Assembly: GCF_021032705.1 (NCBI RefSeq)
Contig: NZ_JAHVXI010000001.1
Location: 1,054,001 to 1,118,000 of the forward strand
Direction of reading: 5' to 3'
Origin: Psychroserpens luteolus
Lineage (GTDB): Bacteria; Bacteroidota; Bacteroidia; Flavobacteriales; Flavobacteriaceae
DNA length: 64,000 nt
Shown here: positions 17,144 to 26,775 of the stretch, one piece after another
Layout: the number at the start of each line of letters is the position of its first letter
Position numbering within the stretch: position 1 is the stretch's first letter
Program-made: the position numbers and the translations under genes
Notes under the pieces: generated by a model
The model's input: the letters and a program-made list of their open reading frames with translations, nothing else
Database searches by the model: none
What the model was told of the DNA's origin: nothing

Positions 17144-20100
17144 ATTTCTTGAAGCCTGCTCAATGCTTGTTTAACTGATTTAACATGCTCAAATGTGAGT
17201 AATAAACGTAAACCGTTTCTGGTTTGTTTCTCTTTCATTTTACAATCTTTCGGACGACTTTGAATGTAGCTTAACACTTTCGTAAAATTATCACTCTGAT
17301 AGAACGGACTCTGTTGATCATTGATAAAATAACCCACAAAGCGCCCTTGTTTCATGATGATTTTTTCAAGTCCTATTTTGGTTGCAATCCATTTTACACG
17401 AACACTATTTAATAAATCGGTGACTTGAATAGGCAATTCTCCAAAACGGTCAATAATCTCTGTTTCGAAGGTTTGTAATTCGTCTTCGGTTTTAAGTGTA
17501 TTCAGTTTCGTATATAGATTTAGTCGCTCAGTAATATTGTTTACATAATCATCAGGAAATAGGAGTTCGAAATCAGAATCGATAGTAATATCCTTGACAT
17601 AATCTTTCTCTTTTCCGTCATCTTGATACAAATCTTTGAATTCATTTTCCTTGAGTTCCTCAATAGCTTCATTCAGGATTTTTTGATAGGTATCAAACCC
17701 GATGTCATTTATAAAACCACTTTGTTCGCCACCTAATAAATCTCCAGCGCCACGAATTTCTAAATCCTTCATGGCAATATTGAAACCACTTCCTAATTCG
17801 GTAAACTGTTCGAGTGCTGTAATTCGTTTTCTGGCATCATTGGTCATTGCCGAATATTCTGGAGTAATAAAATAACAAAAGGCTTTTTTGTTACTTCTTC
17901 CAACACGACCACGCATTTGATGTAGGTCGCTGAGTCCAAAATTATTTGCATTATTGATGAAAATTGTATTTGCATTGGGCACGTCTAAGCCACTTTCTAC
18001 AATAGTTGTACTCACTAAAACATCAAACTCTCCATTCATAAAGGCCAACATGAGTTGCTCAAGTTTTTTGCCTTCCATTTGTCCGTGACCTATTCCAATT
18101 TTCGCATCTGGAACCAAGCGTTGAATCATACCAGCCACTTCTTTAATATTCTCAATACGGTTATGTATGAAGAATATTTGTCCGCCACGTTGGATTTCAT
18201 AAGTCACCGCATCTCTAATGGTTTCCTCATTAAATCGAATCACATGACTTTCTATAGGATAGCGGTTTGGAGGAGGTGTTGTAATTACCGACAAGTCACG
18301 AGCAGCCATTAAGCTAAACTGTAAGGTCCTTGGGATTGGCGTCGCTGTGAGTGTCAATACATCAACATTATCTTTAAGTGTTTTCAGTTTTTCCTTTACG
18401 GCAACACCAAACTTTTGTTCCTCATCGACAATGAGTAAACCAAGATCTTTAAACTTTACATTTTTATTGACTAGCTGATGGGTACCAATAATAATATCGA
18501 CATGACCTTTTTCAAGTTTTTCGAGTGTGATACGTTTTTCTTTAGCAGTTCTAAAGCGGTTGAGGTAATCTACAGTTACCGGAAAATCTTTAAGGCGCTC
18601 TGTAAATGTTTTGTTATGTTGATAAGCCAAAATTGTTGTAGGCACTAAAACGGCCACTTGCTTTCCATTATCTACAGCTTTAAAGGCAGCTCTAATAGCG
18701 ACTTCAGTTTTACCAAAACCTACATCACCACAAACGAGACGATCCATTGGTCTGTCACTTTCCATATCGGCTTTGATATCTGCTGTAGAGGTGATTTGGT
18801 CTGGTGTGTCTTCATAAATGAATGACGCTTCTAGTTCATGCTGAAGGTAGCTATCAGGTTTATACTGATGGCCTTTTTCTAGTTTACGTTTCGCATAGAC
18901 CTGAATAAGGTTAAAGGCAATTTCCTTAACACGTGATTTTGTTTTTTGCTTGAGTGTTTTCCAAGCTTTGCTTCCTAGTTTATAAATTTTTGGAGGCTTT
19001 CCATCTTTACCATTAAACTTGGTGATCTTGTGTAGGGAGTGAATACTCAAATACAGCACATCACGTTCACCATATACTAATTTAATGGCTTCTTGCTTTT
19101 TGCCTTCAACATTAATTTTTTGAAGTCCGCCAAACTTCCCAATACCATGATCGATATGTGTCACATAATCTCCTACATCAAGATTGGTCAATTCTTTTAG
19201 TGTAATGGCCTGCTTTTTAGCGTAGCCATTTTTGAGATGGAATTTATGATAACGTTCAAAGATTTGATGATCTGTATAACAGGTGATTTTCTGGTCGTGA
19301 TCTATAAATCCTTGGTATAAAGACAGTACGATGGTTTTATAATGCACCTCTTGATCAACATCTTCAAAAATATCATGAAAACGTTTGGCTTGCTGCTCAC
19401 TTGCACAAACGATATAATTGGTGTAGCCTTTATTATGATTAGTATTGAGATCTTCAATTAACAAGTTAAATTGTTTATTGAACGACGGTTGAGGCGTGGT
19501 ATTAAATTCGATTTGCTCTGTTGAAAATAAGCTGGATGTTCCAAATTCGACCAAACTAAAATCGAGTAATTGACGTTTCAGTATGTCTGAATTACAGAAT
19601 AGTTCTTCAGGCTCAGAATGTTTTAATTCTGAAGATAAGGTCTTGAAAGTCTCTACAGCTTTTCCGAAGTTATCATCAATACGAGAAAAAAGGAGGTCGG
19701 TATTTTTAGCAAAAACAACTGTTTTTTGAGCGATATATTTTAAGAAGCTCTGTCTGCTTTCTTCTAAAAATTTATTAGCAACATTTGGGATGATTCCAAT
19801 CTTTTTGATTTGTTCGGTAGAGAGTTGCGTTTCTACATCAAAGGTTCTAATGCTATCCACTTCATCACCAAAAAATTCAATACGATAAGGTTCGTCATGA
19901 GAAAATGAAAAAACATCTACAATACCACCACGTACCGAGAATTCACCAGGTTCGGTTACAAAATCGACGCGTTTAAATTGATATTCAAACAAGACTTCGT
20001 TAACAAAATCAATAGAGAGTTCGTCATTAACAGCAATCTTCAATGTGTTTTTTTCCAGTTCACGACGTGTGACCACTTTTTCAAAAAGCGCATCGGGATA

Positions 20101-20469
20101 GGTGACAATAAGGGCGGGTTTTTTTCGCGAGTTGATGCGATTAAGTACTTCGGCTCTTAGCAGCACATTGGCATTATCAGTTTCTTCAATTTGATATGGT
20201 CTACGATAACTTCCAGGGTAAAAAAGAACATCTTTATCATTGCGTAAGACTTCAAGGTCGTTGAGATAAAACGCAGCTTCTTCTTTATCGTTGAATATGA
20301 GTAAAAAAGGGAGTTCGGCCGCTTTAAATGCTTCACTAATAATGAGCGATAATGAAGATCCAACAAGACCTTTTAAATGAAGTTTACTTTGAGATTGGGC
20401 AATAGCAGTTTGCAGATTTTGCATTTGCAAAGCCTGAACATACGTTTGCGAGAGAATGGTTTTACTCAA
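17140..20469 (-). CDS. mfd: transcription-repair coupling factor Mfd
   Basis: The 1109-residue ATPase removes stalled RNA polymerase from damaged DNA and recruits UvrA. The UvrB-like N-terminal domains come first. The RNA-polymerase-interacting (CarD-like) domain contains VGDYVTHIDHGIGKFGG near residues 430-447. The RecG-like helicase core has Walker A GDVGFGKTE near 578-588 and the DEEQ box near 681-684. A TRCF C-terminal domain ends the protein. Length is normal for Bacteroidota. Its promoter is divergent from that of the TerB-like gene. Confidence 0.96.
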   Translation of the reverse strand: MSKTILSQTYVQALQMQNLQTAIAQSQSKLHLKGLVGSSLSLIISEAFKAAELPFLLIFNDKEEAAFYLNDLEVLRNDKDVLFYPGSYRRPYQIEETDNANVLLRAEVLNRINSRKKPALIVTYPDALFEKVVTRRELEKNTLKIAVNDELSIDFVNEVLFEYQFKRVDFVTEPGEFSVRGGIVDVFSFSHDEPYRIEFFGDEVDSIRTFDVETQLSTEQIKKIGIIPNVANKFLEESRQSFLKYIAQKTVVFAKNTDLLFSRIDDNFGKAVETFKTLSSELKHSEPEELFCNSDILKRQLLDFSLVEFGTSSLFSTEQIEFNTTPQPSFNKQFNLLIEDLNTNHNKGYTNYIVCASEQQAKRFHDIFEDVDQEVHYKTIVLSLYQGFIDHDQKITCYTDHQIFERYHKFHLKNGYAKKQAITLKELTNLDVGDYVTHIDHGIGKFGGLQKINVEGKKQEAIKLVYGERDVLYLSIHSLHKITKFNGKDGKPPKIYKLGSKAWKTLKQKTKSRVKEIAFNLIQVYAKRKLEKGHQYKPDSYLQHELEASFIYEDTPDQITSTADIKADMESDRPMDRLVCGDVGFGKTEVAIRAAFKAVDNGKQVAVLVPTTILAYQHNKTFTERLKDFPVTVDYLNRFRTAKEKRITLEKLEKGHVDIIIGTHQLVNKNVKFKDLGLLIVDEEQKFGVAVKEKLKTLKDNVDVLTLTATPIPRTLQFSLMAARDLSVITTPPPNRYPIESHVIRFNEETIRDAVTYEIQRGGQIFFIHNRIENIKEVAGMIQRLVPDAKIGIGHGQMEGKKLEQLMLAFMNGEFDVLVSTTIVESGLDVPNANTIFINNANNFGLSDLHQMRGRVGRSNKKAFCYFITPEYSAMTNDARKRITALEQFTELGSGFNIAMKDLEIRGAGDLLGGEQSGFINDIGFDTYQKILNEAIEELKENEFKDLYQDDGKEKDYVKDITIDSDFELLFPDDYVNNITERLNLYTKLNTLKTEDELQTFETEIIDRFGELPIQVTDLLNSVRVKWIATKIGLEKIIMKQGRFVGYFINDQQSPFYQSDNFTKVLSYIQSRPKDCKMKEKQTRNGLRLLLTFEHVKSVKQALSRLQEI

Positions 20470-20514
20470 GGCATTTTATTTTGTGCAAATATAATTTTTT
20501 TGTCCAATTTCTTA

Positions 20515-20545
20515 TTGTTAAAATGTATTAATAAAACTATCTTTG
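20515..20545 (+). promoter_or_regulatory. complete Bacteroidota promoter for the TerB-like gene
   Basis: A TTG -33 box at 20515-20517 and an exact -7 box TATCTTTG at 20538-20545 are separated by 20 bases, within the 17-23 range known for this phylum. The ATG follows 22 bases after the -7 box. Confidence 0.72.
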
Positions 20546-20567
20546 TGCCACTTAAATAACAAAATAT

Positions 20568-20999
20568 ATGTCATTTTCAGAATTATTCGAAAGCGGATTT
20601 AAAAAGCGTAACGAAGACCACTTTGCAGCGATTGTTAGAGTTGCAATGAGTGATGGATTTATTAACGAAGCAGAAAGAGCTTTTTTAGACCGTTTAGCGA
20701 CGCGTTTAGATATTACAGAGGCTGATTATAAAACGATATTAAAAGATTATCAAAGTCATCCAATTAATCCACCTGTATCTTATGATAAACGTTTAGAGCG
20801 TTTATACGATTTAGCACGTATGGTGTGGGCAGATCATATAGAAGGTGAAAGTCAAGTACGGTTATTAGAGAAGTTATGTATAGGTTTAGGATTTAATCCA
20901 GACAATGTAAAATACATTACAGATAAGGCCTTAAGTTTAGTACATTATGAAGTAGACTTAGACGACTTTATTGAAAAAATGAAAAAGATGAATCAATAA
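20568..20999 (+). CDS. TerB-like protein
   Basis: The 143-residue all-helical protein resembles the TerB (tellurite resistance B / DjlA N-terminal) domain: HFAAIVRVAMSDGFINEAERAFL near residues 18-40 carries the family's acidic metal-binding-type pattern (SDG..NE.E), followed by LARMVWADH. It is a cytoplasmic protein with no other ter gene nearby. In this context it is more likely a general stress or membrane-associated protein than part of a tellurite operon. A consensus promoter lies in front and a terminator behind, so it is monocistronic. Confidence 0.75.
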   Translation: MSFSELFESGFKKRNEDHFAAIVRVAMSDGFINEAERAFLDRLATRLDITEADYKTILKDYQSHPINPPVSYDKRLERLYDLARMVWADHIEGESQVRLLEKLCIGLGFNPDNVKYITDKALSLVHYEVDLDDFIEKMKKMNQ

Positions 21000-21021
21000 A
21001 CGATTTACAAATTAATTTAAA

Positions 21022-21047
21022 AGCAACCTCTGAGGTTGCTTTTTTTA
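21022..21047. terminator. rho-independent terminator
   Basis: The stem AGCAACCTC/GAGGTTGCT, almost without a loop, is followed by a T-run. It lies between the convergent TerB-like and fbp genes. Confidence 0.85.
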
Positions 21048-21057
21048 TAATGTCTAG

Positions 21058-22062
21058 TTATGCATTTCGCATAAACTCTTCTGCTTTTTCTACCATGTTT
21101 TTGCTACCACAGATAAATGGCACACGTTGGTGGAGTTCGGTTGGTTCAATATCCATAATCCTATTAAACCCATCACTTGCTTTACCATTAGCTTGTTCTG
21201 CTATAAAGGCCATGGGATTACACTCGTATAGTAAACGTAATTTACCATTAGAATTTTTAGAACTTTTAGGATACATATAGATACCACCTTTGATCATGTT
21301 TCTATGAAAATCGGATACCAATGAACCAATATAACGACTTGTATAAGGTCGATCACCTTCTTCCATCTGGCAATATTTAATGTAGTTTTTTATGCCTTGC
21401 GGGAAGTGGATATAATTTCCCTCATTTACTGAATAGATTTTACCATCTTTAGGAAATTGCATATCGGGATGTGATAAGTAAAAGGTACCTATAGCAGGAT
21501 TTAAAGTAAACCCGTTCACACCATCTCCAGTGGTATAAACAATCATAGTTGAGGTACCGTAGATAATATATCCAGCTGCCACTTGCTGATTTCCTTTTTG
21601 AAGAAAATCATCAATAGTAACAGGTGTACCTACAGGAGTTACACGCCTGTAAATAGAAAAAATGGTTCCTACCGAAACATTCACATCAATATTAGATGAA
21701 CCATCCAAAGGATCGATAAGCACTACGTATTTGTTTTGATGGTTTTCATCCTGACTATTAATAGAAATGAAATCGTCTTCCTCTTCACTAGCAATACCGC
21801 AAACGATATTACGTTTAGTCATGGTTTGGATAAACTTCGTATTAGCGTAAACATCCAATTTTTGTTGATCTTCACCTTGAACATTAGTATCGCCTGCTGC
21901 GCCAATAATATCTACTAAACCAGCTTTGTTGACTTCGTGATTAACGACTTTTGCGGCTAATCTAATAGAATTAATAAGACGTGATAATTCTCCAGACGTG
22001 TATTTAAAAGAGGATTGATTTTCTATTATAAATTCACCTAGAGTTTGATTTTTTCGAGACAT
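21058..22062 (-). CDS. fbp: fructose-1,6-bisphosphatase class I
   Basis: The enzyme hydrolyses fructose 1,6-bisphosphate to fructose 6-phosphate in gluconeogenesis. The metal-binding signature [12 protein letters not shown] and the upstream EEDD-type acidic loop are intact, as is the C-terminal [19 protein letters not shown] substrate site. I chose the ATG at 22062 ([11 protein letters not shown], 334 residues), the usual flavobacterial start. An in-frame ATG at 22104 would add 14 residues, but it lies within the predicted promoter (22081-22110) and so upstream of the likely transcript start. Confidence 0.94.
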   Translation of the reverse strand: MSRKNQTLGEFIIENQSSFKYTSGELSRLINSIRLAAKVVNHEVNKAGLVDIIGAAGDTNVQGEDQQKLDVYANTKFIQTMTKRNIVCGIASEEEDDFISINSQDENHQNKYVVLIDPLDGSSNIDVNVSVGTIFSIYRRVTPVGTPVTIDDFLQKGNQQVAAGYIIYGTSTMIVYTTGDGVNGFTLNPAIGTFYLSHPDMQFPKDGKIYSVNEGNYIHFPQGIKNYIKYCQMEEGDRPYTSRYIGSLVSDFHRNMIKGGIYMYPKSSKNSNGKLRLLYECNPMAFIAEQANGKASDGFNRIMDIEPTELHQRVPFICGSKNMVEKAEEFMRNA

Positions 22063-22080
22063 GTAGTGTGATTGTTTATG

Positions 22081-22110
22081 CAAATATCTCATTTTTTTAA
22101 TCAACTACAA
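22081..22110 (-). promoter_or_regulatory. promoter of fbp
   Basis: Read on the minus strand, a TTG -33 box is followed after 19 bases by GATATTTG (7 of 8 matches to TAnnTTTG). The ATG at 22062 lies 18 bases beyond. This decides the fbp start. Confidence 0.55.
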
Positions 22111-22155
22111 CGTTTTCGTATTATAATTACATGATTAAATTCTCAAGTTTTAAAC

Positions 22156-22163
22156 TATATTTG
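22156..22163 (+). promoter_or_regulatory. -7 promoter box of the GNAT-lysC unit
   Basis: TATATTTG, an exact TAnnTTTG match, ends 13 bases before the ATG at 22177. No clear -33 TTG is seen. Confidence 0.45.
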
Positions 22164-22176
22164 AGGTAAAGAAAAA

Positions 22177-22659
22177 ATGATGACATTTTCCATACGTAAA
22201 GCGACAAAAGAAGACATGCCTAGAGTTCTAGAACTCATTGTAGAGCTTGCTGTTTTTGAAAAGGAACCAGATGCGGTGAAAGTCACTGTAGAAGATTTAG
22301 AACAAGGTGGATTTGAAGATCCAAAACAGTTTGTATGCTTTGTTGCTGAGTGTGAAGGAAAAATAGAAGGTATTGCTTTGGTCTACAATCGGTTTTCAAC
22401 ATGGAAAGGTCAAGTACTACATTTAGAAGATCTGGTTGTAAGTCAGTGTAAACGTGGTACAGGATTAGGAACAGCTCTATTGGATGAAGTTGTAAAATAT
22501 GCGTATAGCTTAGGTGTAAAGCGTGTGAGTTGGGAAGTGATAGAATGGAATGAACCAGCGATTGCTTTTTACGAAAAAAAGGGAGCTCTAGTTAAGCGTG
22601 ACTGGTTTGTGGTTCAGCTTAATGAAGAGGAAATAAAAAATTATATAGCAAATATTTAG
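22177..22659 (+). CDS. GNAT family N-acetyltransferase (diamine acetyltransferase-like)
   Basis: The 160-residue protein has the GNAT fold: an N-terminal FSIRKATKEDMPRVLELI segment, the LHLEDLVVS strand, the acetyl-CoA loop with CKRGTGLGTALLDE near residues 91-104, and a C-terminal NEPAIAFYEKKGA helix-strand. The pattern LEDLVV...RG.G.G and the ending W......NEPAI.FY resemble the spermidine/spermine (diamine) acetyltransferase group. The substrate is not certain. It is followed 1 base later by the aspartokinase gene. A second ATG at 22180 is possible. Confidence 0.85.
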   Translation: MMTFSIRKATKEDMPRVLELIVELAVFEKEPDAVKVTVEDLEQGGFEDPKQFVCFVAECEGKIEGIALVYNRFSTWKGQVLHLEDLVVSQCKRGTGLGTALLDEVVKYAYSLGVKRVSWEVIEWNEPAIAFYEKKGALVKRDWFVVQLNEEEIKNYIANI

Positions 22660-22660
22660 C

Positions 22661-23911
22661 ATGCAAGTATTCAAATTTGGAGGTGCCTCAGTAAAAAATG
22701 CTGAAGGTGTCAAAAACTTGGCGTCGGTATTACAACAGGTCGGTTATGAGAATACACTTGTGGTGGTGTCGGCCATGGGGAAAATGACCAATGCACTCGA
22801 AGTGGTTATCAAAAACTATTTTGATCAGCCATCAGAATTAGCAGGTTCAATCGAAGAGGTGAAAACCTTTCATCATAAGATTTTAGTAGATCTTTTTGAA
22901 CATATACAACACCCTATATTTAAAAAAATAGCTTCCATTTTTGAGGAGTTAGATTACTTTTTAAGCCGCAATAAATCGCCCGATTATAACTTTGTATATG
23001 ATCAAGTGATTGGTTTTGGTGAACTTGCCTCTACAACAATTATCAGTGCGTATCTAAATGAAATTGGCTTGACAAATAATTGGCTTGACGTACGTGAGTT
23101 GATTAAAACTGACGACTATTATCGTAGAGCAAATGTGGACTGGGAACATACGCAATGGAAAATAAAAGCAAAGCTTGATACTAAGGTTCTTAATATTACT
23201 CAAGGGTTTTTAGCAAGTGATGCCAACAATTTTACAACGACTTTAGGTCGTGAAGGGAGTGATTATACAGCAGCTATTTTTGCCTATTGTTTAAATGCGG
23301 AAAGCGTCACCATTTGGAAAGATGTACCAGGTGTTTTAAATGCCGATCCTCGTTATTTTGAAAATGCACAATTATTGAATAGTATATCCTATAGAGAAGC
23401 GATAGAACTTGCATTTTATGGAGCTTCGGTCATTCATCCAAAAACATTACAACCTTTACAGCAAAAGGAAATACCGTTGTTTGTGAAATCATTTTTAAAT
23501 CCGAAAGAGGAAGGAACACGCGTTGGAAAAGGATTTGGAATTGAACCTAACATTCCGTGTTATATTGTAAAGAAAAATCAGGTGTTAGTGTCTTTATCAT
23601 CATTAGATTTTAGTTATATCGTTGAAGAGAATATCAGTGAGATTTTCAAATTGTTGCATTTGTATAAGATGAAAGTTGATGTGATTCAAAATTCGGCCAT
23701 TAGTTTTTCGGTGTGTTTTGATAACAATTATAACAACCTCGAACGTTTGCTTCAGCATTTAAAAGCAAAATTCAAAGTAACATCTCATAATAATGTGAGT
23801 CTATATACTGTAAGACATTATAATGAGCAGGCCATTTCCTCTATAGAAGAAGGTAAAGAATTGCTCCTAAAACAGTTAACACAAGAAACCATTCAAATCG
23901 TAACTAAATAA
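22661..23911 (+). CDS. lysC: aspartate kinase
   Basis: The 416-residue protein catalyses phosphorylation of aspartate, the first step towards lysine, threonine and methionine. The N-terminal KFGGASVKNAEG motif (residues 5-16), the TTLGREGSDYTAA active-site segment and VPGVLNADPR are clear. The C-terminal 130 residues form ACT-type regulatory sequence but look short and divergent, so feedback control may be weak or altered. It is monofunctional and not fused to homoserine dehydrogenase. It starts 1 base after the GNAT stop; olsF follows after 22 bases. Confidence 0.9.
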   Translation: MQVFKFGGASVKNAEGVKNLASVLQQVGYENTLVVVSAMGKMTNALEVVIKNYFDQPSELAGSIEEVKTFHHKILVDLFEHIQHPIFKKIASIFEELDYFLSRNKSPDYNFVYDQVIGFGELASTTIISAYLNEIGLTNNWLDVRELIKTDDYYRRANVDWEHTQWKIKAKLDTKVLNITQGFLASDANNFTTTLGREGSDYTAAIFAYCLNAESVTIWKDVPGVLNADPRYFENAQLLNSISYREAIELAFYGASVIHPKTLQPLQQKEIPLFVKSFLNPKEEGTRVGKGFGIEPNIPCYIVKKNQVLVSLSSLDFSYIVEENISEIFKLLHLYKMKVDVIQNSAISFSVCFDNNYNNLERLLQHLKAKFKVTSHNNVSLYTVRHYNEQAISSIEEGKELLLKQLTQETIQIVTK

Positions 23912-23933
23912 ACAATTTAGTACATTTACACTC

Positions 23934-25766
23934 ATGACTAAACAACAAGATATAGGATTGGTAACCGCCAAAGAAGTTGCGAAAGCAATTAAAGTAGATA
24001 AGTACGGATTTGTAGGTACGTTCTTTGGGTGGTTGTTGATGAAGGTCTTAAAGATATCGACGCTTAATAAAATTTACAAGAGAAATAAACATTTGAGTGA
24101 TGGTGAATTTTTAGATGCTATTTTAGATGATTTTCAGATTAAATTTGAAATCCCAGAAGAAGATTTAAAACGACTTCCCAAAGATGGCGCTTATATCACG
24201 GTGTCTAATCATCCACTTGGAGGTATAGATGGTATTTTGTTGCTTAAACTCATGATCGAACAGCGTCAAGATTTTAAGATCATAGCTAACTTTTTATTAC
24301 ATCGTATAGAACCTTTAAAACCTTATATCATGCCTGTGAATCCTTTTGAAGACCGCAAGGATGTGAAGTCAAGTATTGCTGGTTTTAAGAATGCGATTCT
24401 GCATTTAAGGGAAGGTCATCCCTTAGGCGTGTTTCCAGCGGGAGAAGTTTCAACCTATAAAGACGGGAAATTAGTTGTTGATAAGCCTTGGGAAGAAGCG
24501 GCTATGAAACTCATAAAAAAGGCTGAAGTACCTGTAGTTCCAATTTATTTCCATGCCAAAAACAGTAAGCTATTTTATAAGTTATCAAAGGTTAGTGATA
24601 CGTTTAGAACGGCAAAATTACCTTCGGAATTATTAACACAGAAAAACCGAATTATAAAAGTTAGAATAGGGAAACCTATTTCGGTCAAAGATCAAGAAGA
24701 ACATGAGACACTCTCGGATTTTTCAGAATTTATAAGACGAAAGACATACATGTTATCAAATGCTTTTGATAAGAAACCAAAAATTTTAGATAATTTATCT
24801 AACACACTCAAACCACCTGCAAAACCACCAAAACGAATCGTTGGATCTGTAAGTACAGAAAAAATGGCGACCGAAGTTGATGCCTTACGTGAAGAAGATT
24901 GTAGGTTGTTGGTGAGTAAAAATTACGAGGTATACCTAACAGATGCAGAACGAATTCCTAATATACTTCACGAAATAGGTCGATTACGTGAGATTACCTT
25001 TAGAGCTATTGGAGAAGGGACTAACGAAGCAATTGATTTAGATAGTTTTGATACCTACTATCACCATATGTTTTTATGGGATACAGAAGCCAAACAATTA
25101 GCAGGAGCTTACAGGATGGGCTTAGGGTCTAAAATTTATGCACGTTATGGTATTGATGGATTTTATCTTCAAGATCTCTTTAGATTTGAGCCTGAATTAT
25201 ATAAAATGATGAGCGAATCTATTGAAATGGGCAGAGCTTTCATTATAAAGCAATACCAACAAAAACCAATGCCATTATTTTTACTGTGGAAAGGGATTGT
25301 GCACACCACGTTAAGATACCCAGAGCATAAGTATTTAATTGGAGGTGTAAGTATTAGTAATCAATTCTCTAATTTCTCAAAATCGCTAATGATTGAATTT
25401 ATGAAATCGCATTACTACGATCCTTATGTAGCGCAATATGTACATCCTAAGAAAGAATTTAAAGTAAAGCTGAAAGACGCAGATAAAGATTTTGTTTTTG
25501 ATGAGGCAGAAGCCGATTTAAATAAGTTTGATAAAATTATTGATGAGGTAGAACCAGGCGCATTACGATTACCAGTCTTACTTAAAAAATATATTAAGCA
25601 AAATGCAAAACTTGTCGCCTTTAATGTGGATCCCTTGTTTAATAATTCGGTGGATGGTTTGATGTACATAAAAATAGCCGATCTTCCTGAAAGTACTGTA
25701 AAGCCTGTTATGGAAGAGTTTCAAGCTGAATTGGAACGCAAATTCTCAAACAATAATGATGAATAG
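23934..25766 (+). CDS. olsF: bifunctional ornithine/amino-acid lipid acyltransferase, OlsF-like
   Basis: The 610-residue protein joins two acyltransferase domains. The N-terminal PlsC-type O-acyltransferase has NHPLGGID near residues 93-100 in place of the NHxxxxD box, and FPAGEVS near 160. The C-terminal half (about 310-605) is a GNAT-like acyl-ACP N-acyltransferase of the OlsB/hemolysin type (LREITFRAIGEGT...DLDSFDTYYHHMFLWD). This order matches OlsF, described in Serratia and Flavobacterium johnsoniae, which makes ornithine lipids. Ornithine or glycine could be the head group here. The C-terminal extension overlaps the next gene by 11 bases. Confidence 0.82.
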   Translation: MTKQQDIGLVTAKEVAKAIKVDKYGFVGTFFGWLLMKVLKISTLNKIYKRNKHLSDGEFLDAILDDFQIKFEIPEEDLKRLPKDGAYITVSNHPLGGIDGILLLKLMIEQRQDFKIIANFLLHRIEPLKPYIMPVNPFEDRKDVKSSIAGFKNAILHLREGHPLGVFPAGEVSTYKDGKLVVDKPWEEAAMKLIKKAEVPVVPIYFHAKNSKLFYKLSKVSDTFRTAKLPSELLTQKNRIIKVRIGKPISVKDQEEHETLSDFSEFIRRKTYMLSNAFDKKPKILDNLSNTLKPPAKPPKRIVGSVSTEKMATEVDALREEDCRLLVSKNYEVYLTDAERIPNILHEIGRLREITFRAIGEGTNEAIDLDSFDTYYHHMFLWDTEAKQLAGAYRMGLGSKIYARYGIDGFYLQDLFRFEPELYKMMSESIEMGRAFIIKQYQQKPMPLFLLWKGIVHTTLRYPEHKYLIGGVSISNQFSNFSKSLMIEFMKSHYYDPYVAQYVHPKKEFKVKLKDADKDFVFDEAEADLNKFDKIIDEVEPGALRLPVLLKKYIKQNAKLVAFNVDPLFNNSVDGLMYIKIADLPESTVKPVMEEFQAELERKFSNNNDE

Positions 25767-26775
25767 AGCGCTAGGTTTTATTTGCTTTTTTATTGTTACC
25801 TCATTACTTCATTCACAAACATTATCAGGAAAGGTTATTGATTTTAAAACCAAGGAACCGTTGATGGCTGTTTCTATCTATTTTGATAATACAACCATAG
25901 GAACAACAACCGATGACCAAGGTGTTTTTTCAATCGATTTTTCTGATGCAATCCAATCCAATCTCATTATTTCTTATTTGGGATATGAGACTATTATTAT
26001 TTCAGATTATAGAACGACATCTACTATTTCAGTTGAGCTGAAGGAAACGTTAAACCAATTAAACGAAGTGGTTGTCAATGCAGATGACGGTTTAACACGA
26101 AAACAAAAATTGAAACTGTTTCGAAAAGAGTTTTTGGGCTTTTCTGAGTTTTCAAAATCCTGTAAAATCCTCAATGAAGATGATTTGATATTACGATTTA
26201 ATAAGACAGATAAAATACTCACTGTTAGTGCTAAAAGGCCTGTTTTGGTGAAAAATAAAAGCTTACAATATGAAATTGCTTATGATATTCAAGATTTTGA
26301 AATCGCGTTTCGTTATGTAGATTCTAAGCTTGATCAATATTCCACACATTCAGTATTGTACACAGGTACATCATTTTATAAAGATGTAAGCAATGGGAAA
26401 AAGCGAAAAACAAAGAAGAATAGGGAGAAAGCCTTTAAGGGGTCTGTCCAGCATTTTATGCGCTCATTATATGATAAGAATTTAAGAAAAGAAGGCTTTG
26501 ATATTTTTCATAAAAAATTTCAAGTAAATGAATGGGAATTTTTTAAAATAGAAGATGTAAAAGATTCTTCATTCAAGAAGGTAACGCTCAATACCAAAGT
26601 TAATATTCTTTTTGACCTTAAAGACCAATCTGTTTTAGAGCCTAGGGTCTCTTATTTCTATATTGATGCCTATGGCAATTATTCACCTATTACAGAGCTC
26701 CTTTTTGGAGGAGTTATGGGAAGTCATCGAATAGGCGATTTATTACCCACTAATTACGGATTAGAAAGCAATTAG
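25756..26775 (+). CDS. exported protein with carboxypeptidase-like regulatory domain
   Basis: The 339-residue protein starts inside the end of olsF (or at the second ATG, 25759). A signal peptide (to about residue 20, LLHSQ) is followed by a CarboxypepD-regulatory-like beta sandwich (about 21-98, LSGKVIDFKTKEPLMAVSIYFDNTTIGT). Such domains are common at the start of outer-membrane-associated proteins of Bacteroidota. The remaining 240 residues are a conserved-looking domain of unknown function, rich in Lys and Phe. It ends face to face with arsC; the stops overlap by 4 bases. Confidence 0.8.
   Translation: MMNRALGFICFFIVTSLLHSQTLSGKVIDFKTKEPLMAVSIYFDNTTIGTTTDDQGVFSIDFSDAIQSNLIISYLGYETIIISDYRTTSTISVELKETLNQLNEVVVNADDGLTRKQKLKLFRKEFLGFSEFSKSCKILNEDDLILRFNKTDKILTVSAKRPVLVKNKSLQYEIAYDIQDFEIAFRYVDSKLDQYSTHSVLYTGTSFYKDVSNGKKRKTKKNREKAFKGSVQHFMRSLYDKNLRKEGFDIFHKKFQVNEWEFFKIEDVKDSSFKKVTLNTKVNILFDLKDQSVLEPRVSYFYIDAYGNYSPITELLFGGVMGSHRIGDLLPTNYGLESN

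Noticed and set aside
20568-20999. Part of a tellurite resistance operon
   Set aside because: The TerB-like gene has its own promoter and terminator and no terC, terD or terE gene is nearby.
22063-22104. Upstream start for fbp
   Set aside because: The extra 14 codons overlap the predicted promoter and are not typical of flavobacterial fbp proteins, which start MSRKNQTLG.
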